Source: JAVSMW01 sp032027005
Lineage (GTDB): Bacteria; Bacillota; Thermincolia; Thermincolales; UBA2595
Assembly (NCBI GenBank): GCA_032027005.1
Contig: JAVSMW010000014.1
Coordinates: 76,658 to 140,247, forward strand
Direction of reading: 5' to 3'
DNA length: 63,590 nt
The notes under the pieces are model-generated. The model ran no database searches. It was not told the origin of the DNA and was given only the letters and a program-made list of their open reading frames with translations. Below, in pieces: positions 31,981 through 40,208 of the stretch. Numbering within the stretch: position 1 is the first letter of the stretch; each line of letters opens with the position of its first letter. Position numbers and translations under genes: made by a program.

Positions 31981-32966
31981 TTTATCGTCCAATTGATCAG
32001 CCCATTATGCCCCTGAATAGGCGTAAGTCTGCCAACTCCATGCAGGAATTCAATGTGGGAAACGGCTTCTCCAAAAGCAAACCATTTTTGCTGAACCATG
32101 TAATCTTCCCAATTTCCCCGCATATCCCAGGTCATCCTGGAAGCAATTTCGTAGGCGCTGACAGACTTATACTCCCGTACTATCTGCCAGACTTCTTCAA
32201 TACGGCTGAGATGGTGTTCTTTTAATTGCCGGACTCTTGCCGCAAAATTGCGGAATGTCCCATGATGGGCAGGGAGCACAAAATCCACTGACAGGCCGGC
32301 AACCTTGTCCAAACTCTGTAAATAATTGTCCAGGGCATGCTCATCCTCCGAATACTGAGATATGTTTGGAGTGATATTTTCTAAAACGTGATCACCGGAA
32401 ATAAAAATTTTCCGTTCTTTTTCATAAAGACAAACATGGCCGCCGGTGTGTCCCGGTGTGATAATACACTGGAAGTTATAATCCGCTGCTTTGATAAAAT
32501 CCCCATCCAAAATATAGGTAAAATTAAGGGGATGTTCGGGTTTATATGCATTCCCCGGATGATTTAAAATGGCCTGTTCTGCTAATTTCGGCGGAAAGCC
32601 ATGTTTTGCGGCATACTCCTGTAATTCCATCCAGTACTCCCTGGTGTCACCCCCGCTGGCCCTGTTAATGACGATTCCGTCATCTTCACTGGCATATACC
32701 TTGGCACCTGGCTTAATAAATGACGACACCAGTCCGGAATGATCTATATGATAATGGGTGATAAAAAAATCTGTGTTTTCCAAATCGATATTAATTTGGG
32801 CTAAACCGGCGGTTAAAGCAGTACGGCATTCTGCCCGGTTCATCCCGGTATCAATAATCAGATTTCGTTTTTGACCTTTGATAACATAAGAATTAATTGC
32901 TTTAAGGGGGTTATCAGGAAGTGGAACTTCAATTCTGTAAATATTCGGGAGAACTGATTCTACCAA
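31977..32966 (-). CDS. metallo-beta-lactamase fold hydrolase
   Basis: 329 residues with the zinc-binding set THYHIDHSG (HxHxDH, about 89-94), TPGHTGGH and GDHVLEN, and a C-terminal winged-helix-like region. Glyoxalase II/RNase-Z-like family of unknown substrate; the LeuR-like C-terminal domain occurs in LACTB2-type and Firmicute homologues. TTG start at 32964-32966 with AGGTGA upstream. Downstream of hfq, same direction. Confidence 0.85.
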   Translation of the reverse strand: MVESVLPNIYRIEVPLPDNPLKAINSYVIKGQKRNLIIDTGMNRAECRTALTAGLAQINIDLENTDFFITHYHIDHSGLVSSFIKPGAKVYASEDDGIVINRASGGDTREYWMELQEYAAKHGFPPKLAEQAILNHPGNAYKPEHPLNFTYILDGDFIKAADYNFQCIITPGHTGGHVCLYEKERKIFISGDHVLENITPNISQYSEDEHALDNYLQSLDKVAGLSVDFVLPAHHGTFRNFAARVRQLKEHHLSRIEEVWQIVREYKSVSAYEIASRMTWDMRGNWEDYMVQQKWFAFGEAVSHIEFLHGVGRLTPIQGHNGLINWTIK

Positions 32967-33026
32967 TTCAATATCACCTGCTTCAATATATTTGATCCGA
33001 AGGCTAATCGCTTCACTTTAAGTAGA

Positions 33027-33050
33027 AATCCCCCGGGCGGGGGAGATTCG
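33027..33050 (-). terminator. terminator of the mutS-hfq gene block
   Basis: CTCCCCC-GCCC-GGGGGA stem read on the minus strand right after the hfq stop, followed by TTTCT. Confidence 0.6.
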
Positions 33051-33054
33051 TTGG

Positions 33055-33294
33055 TTATTTCTGCTGTTCACCGAAACTGGTAGAAATAGCTTTAAATGGT
33101 GTTATCGTGGAAATGGCATGCTTATAGACCATCTGCTGTTTGCCTTCATACTCCAAAATGACGGTAAAGTTATCGAAACCTCTGACCAGACCTTTTAATT
33201 GAAAGCCGTTAACCAGATATATAGTAACTAGAATATTCTCCTTTCGAATCTGATTTAAAAATGAATCCTGTAAATTAAGCTGTGGCTTTGTCAT
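33055..33294 (-). CDS. hfq: RNA chaperone Hfq
   Basis: 79 residues: Sm1 motif (NLQDSFLNQIRKENILVTIYL, NGFQLKGLVRGFDNFTVIL) and Sm2 motif (YKHAISTITPF). Hexameric ring that brings small RNAs to mRNAs. Follows miaA by 35 bases, the classic order. Confidence 0.97.
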   Translation of the reverse strand: MTKPQLNLQDSFLNQIRKENILVTIYLVNGFQLKGLVRGFDNFTVILEYEGKQQMVYKHAISTITPFKAISTSFGEQQK

Positions 33295-33329
33295 CCTAGT
33301 CCCTCCAAATCACGTTTTTTGTTTCTATT

Positions 33330-34280
33330 CTACGTGTTCCCAAATTGTCCTTCTACTTTTTTGGCAATTTCATCCGCAATTTCTGCAAAAGAATCATATT
33401 TTTCGATATCAAACCACAAAATTCTTTCGTCTCGCCGGAACCACGTCAACTGCCTTTTTGCAAACCTTCTGGAGTTGCGTTTAATTAACACTACTGCCTC
33501 CTCGAGGCTGCACAATCCGCCAAAATAATAGAGTATTTCTTTGTAGCCCAAGGCCTGCATTGATGTGTGCGCTGGCCCATACCCCATTTTGACCAGCTTA
33601 GATACTTCATTGACCAACCCCTTTTCAAGCATAATCTCCACTCTTTTTTCTATTTTTTCATATAGCTTCAGCCTATTTAGCGTGAGGCCAAAATATGCCA
33701 GGTTATATTTAGGTTCAGCCGCCCCGGAAACGTTCTGGAAATCTGAAATGGGCCGCCCTACGGCCTGGTAAACCTCAATAGCCCTGATCAGCCGCCGGGT
33801 ATCGTTACGATGAATCCTCTTGGCCGCAGCCGGGTCAACCTTTGCCAGCATGCCCACCAAAAATTCATTCCCCCTCCTGGCAGCAGCCCGCTCCAGCATA
33901 GACCGGTAGGAGTTATCCCCACCAGGTGGGGTAAAGTCGTATTTATCAATAATTGAACGTACATACAGGCCGGTCCCTCCAACCAAAATCGGGATTTTGC
34001 CTCTGTTGACAATTTCTTCGATACACTGCTCGACCATTTCCTGAAACCTGGCTACATTAAACTCTTCACCGGGTGGGACAATATCAATCAAATGGTGAGG
34101 AACCCCGGCCATTTCTTCTTTGGCAGGTTTGGCAGTCCCAATATCCATATATTTATAAACCTGCATGGAATCCCCGGAAATAATCTCTCCGCCGATTTTA
34201 TCGGCAAGTTCAATTCCCACTGTAGTCTTCCCCACTGCAGTGGGACCCACGATAACAACCAAAGGCAGTTTTTGCTTCAT
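33330..34280 (-). CDS. miaA: tRNA dimethylallyltransferase MiaA
   Basis: 316 residues. P-loop GPTAVGKTT, SGDSMQVYKYMDIGTAKP, ILVGGTGLYVRSI and the C-terminal TRRFAKRQLTWFR-type end are diagnostic. Transfers the dimethylallyl group to A37 of tRNAs reading UNN codons; MiaB, encoded in this window, acts next. Overlaps the preceding methyltransferase gene by 4 bases (ATGA). Confidence 0.97.
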   Translation of the reverse strand: MKQKLPLVVIVGPTAVGKTTVGIELADKIGGEIISGDSMQVYKYMDIGTAKPAKEEMAGVPHHLIDIVPPGEEFNVARFQEMVEQCIEEIVNRGKIPILVGGTGLYVRSIIDKYDFTPPGGDNSYRSMLERAAARRGNEFLVGMLAKVDPAAAKRIHRNDTRRLIRAIEVYQAVGRPISDFQNVSGAAEPKYNLAYFGLTLNRLKLYEKIEKRVEIMLEKGLVNEVSKLVKMGYGPAHTSMQALGYKEILYYFGGLCSLEEAVVLIKRNSRRFAKRQLTWFRRDERILWFDIEKYDSFAEIADEIAKKVEGQFGNT

Positions 34281-35074
34281 CTTCCTGCCCCCTGTTTCTC
34301 AATGATTCCAAAAGCTATGGGACTGTATTTGCCGCCAATTACCGTTTTAAAGCCAAGACGGGCAAATTCCCCGCTAAATTCATTTTCCTTTAAAACTACC
34401 CGGAAGCGGGCAACTCTATGGGCTTCAGCCACTGCCTCGGCAGTCAGGGGGTCCCTTAAAACAATTCCCCTGACAGGCTGCATGGAGCTTGACCGATGCC
34501 GGGGCACCCTGAACATGGGGTCAAAATATACTATGTCAAAAGAATTGTCCGGCTGTTGGCCCAATATGTCCAGGTAATTTCCACAGATAACCCTGATCCT
34601 CTGCATAGCCTCAACTCCGGCCTCAGACCCCCTCCGGTAATCAATCAATCCTTTGTCCACGATAAAGGCCAGCTCGGGGGCGGCCTCAATACCGGTGACT
34701 GCTCCTGCGGGTCCGACAGCGTAAGCGGCCACAATGGCATCTGCGCCCAACCCCATGGTGCAGTCCAGGACCCGCATACCCGGGCGCAGGGACATGGCAG
34801 CTACCATGTGATCAGGTTTGCCCTGTTTCAGGGCTTTGATCCTGGGGATGCTCATACTGGGGTGAAAAAAGTACTCACCCAATGAAGTATATAATATTAA
34901 TTTGTTTCTGTTGGCAACCAGGACGTTGTCGGCCTCGTTTTCGGCCCGCAGCCGGTCCAGGGGCTTGCGTTCCCGCGGCACCAAAACAGTGTCCAAAGCA
35001 CAGGCAGCTTCGGCGGCCAACACCAAAGATTCCTGGTCAGGCTTGTGAGATGTGGTAACTATCGTTCTGCCCAT
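34277..35074 (-). CDS. class I SAM-dependent methyltransferase (RsmJ-like)
   Basis: 265 residues. MSIPRIKALKQG, the SAM motif VLDCTMGLGADAIVAAYAVG and YFDPMFRVPRH match the RsmJ/DUF548-like family that methylates 16S rRNA G1516 in E. coli. Commonly located between mutL and miaA in clostridia. Substrate here is inferred only. Confidence 0.85.
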   Translation of the reverse strand: MGRTIVTTSHKPDQESLVLAAEAACALDTVLVPRERKPLDRLRAENEADNVLVANRNKLILYTSLGEYFFHPSMSIPRIKALKQGKPDHMVAAMSLRPGMRVLDCTMGLGADAIVAAYAVGPAGAVTGIEAAPELAFIVDKGLIDYRRGSEAGVEAMQRIRVICGNYLDILGQQPDNSFDIVYFDPMFRVPRHRSSSMQPVRGIVLRDPLTAEAVAEAHRVARFRVVLKENEFSGEFARLGFKTVIGGKYSPIAFGIIEKQGAGR

Positions 35075-35076
35075 AA

Positions 35077-37080
35077 TTACACAACCCGCTTAAACTTCTT
35101 TTCCAGCTCATAACCTGAAAAGTGAATCAAAGTAGGCCTCCCATGAGGACAAGTATACGGCTGCCTGGCTGCGGCCAGTTGACAGAGCAGTGACTCCATT
35201 TCCGGCAGCCCCAGTTTATGATTGGCCTTAATAGCACTTTTACAGGCCATGGTAATGATTACTCTTTCACGCAGAGCCTTACCAGATATTGTGTGCCGGT
35301 TGCGGGAAAAATAATCCAATAAATCTAAAAATATTTCTTCTCCCCCATTTTTTGCCGCCCCGGAAGGCACAGCCCGCAGCAGAAAGGTCTCTCCGCCAAA
35401 ATGTTCGATGATAAAACCCAGGTCCGTGAAATTAATGATATGGTCATTTAAGATCTGAGATTCCTGGTAAGTGAGCTGCAGCGAACTGGGAAACAAAAGC
35501 TGCGTACCGGTCACTGCTTCATCAGGCCGGTCCATAAACTTCTCATATAAAATCCTTTCATGGGCCGCATGCTGGTCTATCAGATACATCCCATCCAGCC
35601 CCTGGGCCACAATATAAGTGCAGTCTATCTGCCCAATGGGCCTAAGTTCGGGGAATTGACCAGAGGAAGATTTTTCATTATCCCGCAGCATGGCATGGCT
35701 AACTGTATAAACGGATTCCGCCGGTTCCTGCCAAGCCTGGCCTGCTGCAGTGTAAGGCAGTGCTGACATGGCCCAGGCCTGCTGTTCGGGTTTAGCTTCA
35801 GGCATTTGCACAGGATTGGATGCAGATGCTGGTGCATGTGCTGGTGCTGGTGCAGATGCTGGTGCAGGCTCAGTATCAGATTCCGGCAAAGGTTTAACCG
35901 CAGGCTGAAGTTCGTGTTCATGGAAAGGCTGAAGCTCGGAGTCAGGACCTGATGCAAGCTTTGGCTCGGATGCGGGTCTAAGCCTGAGATCCGGCTCAGC
36001 CTCAGAACCGGGTCCGGGTCCGGACCCGGGCTCGCTCCTGGGCTCGGGCACGGGTTTAGTTTCCCCACCCAGGCTTACCCTCGGGATCAACCTGTTACGG
36101 CTTAAAGTTTCCGCTGCCGCAGCAGTGATCATATCCCCCCAGTGCTGAGCCTGGCTGAGACGCACTTCGGTTTTGGCCGGATGAACATTCACATCCACAT
36201 CCCCGGGGTTAATCGTTAAATTTATGACAAAAACAGGATGCCGGCCAATCATCATCATACTGTGATAGGCCTTCTCCACAGCCTCACTAATCATACTGCT
36301 GCGGACAAACCTGCCGTTGATAAAAATAATTTGGCGGCTCCTGCCGGCTCTGGATAATGACGGCCGGCCAAGATACCCTGACAGCGCTCCATCAGCTGTA
36401 TTGGCCGCCACAGGCAGCAGCTCCCTGGCGTAATTGGTCCCATAAACACAGGCGATGGTGTCCAGCAGATCCCCTTTCCCGGGAGATTTCAGAGTCAGCC
36501 TGCCATTTACCGTTAATTGAAAAGATATTTCGGGATACCCCATGGCAAACTTATTCAGCACATCACTGACCTGCCCGGCTTCCGTAGTAGGGCCTTTCAG
36601 GTGTTTCTGCCGGGCCGGGGTGTTAAAAAACAGGTCACTGACCCGGATGGCAGTTCCGGCCTGGCAGCCGGTTTCAGTGATGGGCTGCATCCTGCCGCCT
36701 TCAACAGTAACAATCACCCCGGAAACGCTGTCCTTGACCCTGGTCTTTAGATTAAGCCTGGACACTGCCGCAATGCTGGGCAGGGCTTCACCCCGGAAAC
36801 CCAATGATAAGATGCTGTCCAGATCGGCGGCCTCCCTGATTTTGCTGGTAGCATGGCGTTCAAAAGCGAGCCTGGCATCATCCCTGTCCATGCCGCTGCC
36901 ATTATCGGTCACAGTGAGTTCTGCCATCCCACCGTCGGTAATAGCCACTTCGATCCTGGTACTGCCGGCATCGATGGCATTTTCCACCAGCTCTTTAACA
37001 ATCGAGGCCGGTCGTTCGACCACCTCTCCGGCCGCTATTTTATTGGCAGTAAGTTCGTCCAGTACAACAATTTTACCCAC
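35077..37080 (-). CDS. mutL: DNA mismatch repair protein MutL
   Basis: 667 residues. N-terminal GHKL ATPase (ELVENAIDAGSTRIEV, DNGSGMD, GFRGEALPSI), then transducer domain to about 330, a 130-residue Pro/Glu/Ala/Ser linker with repeats such as PASAPAPAHAPAS, and a C-terminal endonuclease domain with DQHAAHERILYE and CPHGRPT metal motifs, as in non-E. coli MutL. Nicks the new strand during mismatch repair. 3 bases before the methyltransferase gene. Confidence 0.97.
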   Translation of the reverse strand: MGKIVVLDELTANKIAAGEVVERPASIVKELVENAIDAGSTRIEVAITDGGMAELTVTDNGSGMDRDDARLAFERHATSKIREAADLDSILSLGFRGEALPSIAAVSRLNLKTRVKDSVSGVIVTVEGGRMQPITETGCQAGTAIRVSDLFFNTPARQKHLKGPTTEAGQVSDVLNKFAMGYPEISFQLTVNGRLTLKSPGKGDLLDTIACVYGTNYARELLPVAANTADGALSGYLGRPSLSRAGRSRQIIFINGRFVRSSMISEAVEKAYHSMMMIGRHPVFVINLTINPGDVDVNVHPAKTEVRLSQAQHWGDMITAAAAETLSRNRLIPRVSLGGETKPVPEPRSEPGSGPGPGSEAEPDLRLRPASEPKLASGPDSELQPFHEHELQPAVKPLPESDTEPAPASAPAPAHAPASASNPVQMPEAKPEQQAWAMSALPYTAAGQAWQEPAESVYTVSHAMLRDNEKSSSGQFPELRPIGQIDCTYIVAQGLDGMYLIDQHAAHERILYEKFMDRPDEAVTGTQLLFPSSLQLTYQESQILNDHIINFTDLGFIIEHFGGETFLLRAVPSGAAKNGGEEIFLDLLDYFSRNRHTISGKALRERVIITMACKSAIKANHKLGLPEMESLLCQLAAARQPYTCPHGRPTLIHFSGYELEKKFKRVV

Positions 37081-37114
37081 TTTAGCTTCACCCTCATCAA
37101 ATTATCAGGGAAAT

Positions 37115-38473
37115 TTACTCATCGATCCACTCTGCAGCTTTTTCCCTGCTGAAAACCTTATATATATCTGCTGTCCGGTCCTGTAAATAAACGTAGTCAT
37201 GACTCTTCCCCTGAACAGCTTTTTCGTATTCGGCATAAGCCTCTTCCCGGCACCGGCGGCACCCGTGAAAAGGCGTACTGATTCCCAAAATATGATGTAA
37301 GATCCCATTTGGGTGCACTGCCTGGGATGCCGTGGATAAATATCCACCGCAGTCCGGACACAGCCTGAGCCGTTCGGTTTGCTGCTCGTGGATGCCTTCT
37401 GTGTCATAATAAATGGATTTTTGCCTCTGCCAAAAATCCTGTTTGGTCCTGATTACCTCAAGGTTGTTATGATCGCGGTTTTTCCAAATATCCTTAAGCT
37501 CTTTCACAACTTGTTTGATCAGCAATTTTTTATCGGCACTGAGCTGAAACAGCCCTGGTGTATAGTCCGGTTCCAGCACATGGCTGTAATCCAGTCCGGC
37601 CATGGCCAGAATAATACCGGTATTTACATATGGCAGTGCTGTTTCAATGGCATAACCACCCTCGAGCACCGCAATATCGGGTTTAAGTTTTTCGTTCAAC
37701 CTGGCATAACCCTGAGCTGTAATTCTCATATTGGCCAGAGGGTCAGTGAAATGATTGTCCTGGCCCGCAGAATTTACAATCAGGTCAGGCTGAAATTCCT
37801 CCAGGACCGGTATAATTAACTCGTCCAGGACATAAAGCAGCCCTTCATCAGTAGTCCCTGGCGGGAGCGGGATATTCAGAGTCCGCCCATAGGCTGCCGG
37901 ACCTCCGGCTTCATTGGTAAAGCCGCTGCCTGGGTAAAGGGTGCGGCCATCCTGGTGGAAGGAGATGAACAAGATATCCCGGTCATGGTAAAAAATATCC
38001 TGGGTCCCATCTCCGTGATGAACATCAGTATCTACTATGGCTATTTTGCGTAAACCATATTTATTTCGCAGGTAATCAACCATTATGGCCTCGTTGTTGA
38101 TATTGCAAAAACCCCTGTTGCCATGGACTACTTTCATGGCATGGTGTCCCGGTGGACGGACCAGGGCGAAGCCGTTCCTGATCTCGCCGGTCATCAAGGC
38201 ATCAGCTAACACCAACGCGGCACCTGCCGCAACCATATGGGCCTCAGTGACCTGAGCCTTTATTCCGGGTACACAAAAATGGGTTCTGGCAATATCCTTC
38301 GGGGCCGCCAGCCTGGGTTTAAATTCCCTGATCCGGGGCAGGTCCATCAGACCTTCTTCGAAGATCTGGTCCCTGGTATATAATAGCCTCTCTTCCCTTT
38401 CCGGATGAGTAGGTGAAATAGCCCAATCAAAAGCCGGAAAGAAAATAAGTCCTGTTTTGTCACTTTTCTTCAT
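37115..38473 (-). CDS. histone deacetylase superfamily protein (AcuC-like) with C-terminal Cys cluster
   Basis: 452 residues. Zinc deacetylase core: RPPGHHAMK, VDTDVHHGDGTQDIFY, ISFHQDGRTLYPGSG, NSAGQDNH and LEGGY motifs are all present, so it should be active on an acetyl-lysine or acetylpolyamine-like substrate. After residue 350 a tail includes CPDCGG and CRRCREE, a probable zinc ribbon not usual in this family. ATG 38471-38473 has GGGGGAG upstream and overlaps the hydantoinase-like gene by 14 bases. It lies between mutL and mutS in one transcript. Confidence 0.9.
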   Translation of the reverse strand: MKKSDKTGLIFFPAFDWAISPTHPEREERLLYTRDQIFEEGLMDLPRIREFKPRLAAPKDIARTHFCVPGIKAQVTEAHMVAAGAALVLADALMTGEIRNGFALVRPPGHHAMKVVHGNRGFCNINNEAIMVDYLRNKYGLRKIAIVDTDVHHGDGTQDIFYHDRDILFISFHQDGRTLYPGSGFTNEAGGPAAYGRTLNIPLPPGTTDEGLLYVLDELIIPVLEEFQPDLIVNSAGQDNHFTDPLANMRITAQGYARLNEKLKPDIAVLEGGYAIETALPYVNTGIILAMAGLDYSHVLEPDYTPGLFQLSADKKLLIKQVVKELKDIWKNRDHNNLEVIRTKQDFWQRQKSIYYDTEGIHEQQTERLRLCPDCGGYLSTASQAVHPNGILHHILGISTPFHGCRRCREEAYAEYEKAVQGKSHDYVYLQDRTADIYKVFSREKAAEWIDE

Positions 38474-40157
38474 CAGCAGACTCCCCCTTTCCCAGATAAC
38501 ATAAAATATCACGCGGAGTCTGCAGGTTAATATCAAAAATCTTACCTGCTGCAGTCCAACCCCTGACCAGATTAAACACTTCAGAGCGGACTACCTCTAT
38601 TCTTTCGACAAATTCTCTAACCCGCATCTTTTCGGCAAGGTCATAGAGTTTTTCCTCGGCCAGCCTGACAGCCTGTGCTTCCGTGAAGGAACCCCCTGTG
38701 GGCACCGCGCCGGTGCTGCCGTCTTCAGCGGTGGCATAATATCCCTGTTCAGTATCAATCCTGAGATTGACAGTGACTGTAGGCCTGGCCACCGCAGCCC
38801 CCAGGGCATTGGCCACTTCGGCATGTTCAGGAATAATAGCCCGGCACCCCAACAGCCTCGCTACTTCAGGAATCAGCCCGTTGGCCGCCCCGCCGACTCC
38901 CACAATATTGTCAGGCCTGAATTTCACGTTTCGGGTTATCTGCCAGACCCGGTAGGCAGGTTCTTCTTCCCATTCTCTAAAAACATCTTCTATGGCCCGC
39001 ACGATAATAAGAGAGGCCTTCTCCACTATCATTTCAGCGGCCTCGCCCGGAGTCATACCTGTTTCCCGGGCCACTTGAGCCATAATTTCTGCAGCCCTCT
39101 TTTGATCTCCCACATCGACTTGCCCCAGATATCTTAAGGCATCGGTAGGGGTAGCCCCCGCTCCCCCCCAACAATAGGGCCGGCCGCTGCGTTCAGGGAG
39201 AATCTCCACCTTTCCTTCACAAACGATGACCCTGCTGTCCCCGCCCAAGGGTACAGACTTCACGGCAAAAGACCTGACATGGGTCAGGTATTCCTGGACC
39301 CGGGCTCCCTTGGAAGCCAGAAGTGGTTCTCCACAAAGAATCAGGGCCAGATCGGTGGTAGTCCCGCCGATGTCCACAACTACCGAACTCTGATCCCTGG
39401 GAGATAAGCACAGAGCCCCCATTGTACTGGCAGCAGGCCCCGAAAAAATTGTCTCGACAGGAGCCTGACGGGCAGAATTCAGAGGGATGGTCCCGCCGTC
39501 TGCCTTCAGAATAAAGACAGGTGCTGTTATATTTCTGGCTTGCAGGGAATCCTGGACGCTCCGCACAAACCCGGCAAAAACATCTTTTGTGGCTGCATTC
39601 AGCATAGTGGTAGCAATGCGCCTCGGATAATTCAACTGACCGGCAACCTGATGTCCCATCTCCACCTGGAGGTCCGGGAAGGCCTGCGCCAGGGTATCTT
39701 TAATGAATATCTCCTGCTTGTTGTTGCGGGAGGAAAATTTACCGACAACGGCTGCCCGGTCATAATTTTGGTTCTTAATTTCCTGCCCGGCCCCCTTAAT
39801 CTCTGCCGGATTTACAGGCACAATCTCGCGCCCCCGGTAGTCAACAGCCCCGGCCACTACTTTGGTCAGGGTGTCATACCGGTATTCGGCAGGATTCAGC
39901 CCCGGACCGGGGGCCAGAATCAGGGCCACAGGCGGGTATTTCTTCTCGGCAATTATGTTAGTGACCAGGGTGGTGCTGAGCACAACCCGGCAAATCCGGG
40001 CCGTGTCCTGTCCTGCCAAAACTGCGTCCAAGGCACCCAGCAGGCTTGACAGGAGATCATCATGCCTGGTCAGGAACTTCTTTTTGCCAATTATTTTTTT
40101 ACCATCAGTGAGGACAGCATCTGTATATGTCCCCCCCACGTCTATCCCGATAAACAC
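38460..40157 (-). CDS. hydantoinase/oxoprolinase family protein (HyuA-like)
   Basis: 565 residues, about 100 short of typical HyuA. ASKHA fold with GIDVGGTYTDAVL at the start, the hydantoinase A core (STTLVTNIIAEKK, DIGGTTTDLALI, GGAANGLIPEVARLLG). ATP-dependent ring-opening of hydantoins/oxoproline is the family activity, normally with a HyuB partner that is absent here. GTG start at 40155-40157. Between mutS and the deacetylase gene. Confidence 0.88.
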   Translation of the reverse strand: MFIGIDVGGTYTDAVLTDGKKIIGKKKFLTRHDDLLSSLLGALDAVLAGQDTARICRVVLSTTLVTNIIAEKKYPPVALILAPGPGLNPAEYRYDTLTKVVAGAVDYRGREIVPVNPAEIKGAGQEIKNQNYDRAAVVGKFSSRNNKQEIFIKDTLAQAFPDLQVEMGHQVAGQLNYPRRIATTMLNAATKDVFAGFVRSVQDSLQARNITAPVFILKADGGTIPLNSARQAPVETIFSGPAASTMGALCLSPRDQSSVVVDIGGTTTDLALILCGEPLLASKGARVQEYLTHVRSFAVKSVPLGGDSRVIVCEGKVEILPERSGRPYCWGGAGATPTDALRYLGQVDVGDQKRAAEIMAQVARETGMTPGEAAEMIVEKASLIIVRAIEDVFREWEEEPAYRVWQITRNVKFRPDNIVGVGGAANGLIPEVARLLGCRAIIPEHAEVANALGAAVARPTVTVNLRIDTEQGYYATAEDGSTGAVPTGGSFTEAQAVRLAEEKLYDLAEKMRVREFVERIEVVRSEVFNLVRGWTAAGKIFDINLQTPRDILCYLGKGESADEEK

Positions 40158-40182
40158 AGTCGAATCACCTTCGATTTATTAT

Positions 40183-40208
40183 TCCACCAGAAGTAAGCTT
40201 CACTTTAA
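40183..40208. repeat. dispersed 3'-end element, copy b
   Basis: TCCACCAGAAGTAAGCTTCA plus CTTTAA, overlapping the mutS stop; see 31955-31980. Confidence 0.6.

Noticed and set aside
36542..37186. Long plus-strand frame opposite mutL
   Set aside because: Shadow of the GC-rich mutL coding strand; no start signals and mutL is certain. The same holds for frames opposite hydantoinase (39540-40049), the methyltransferase (34092-34577), and MutS.
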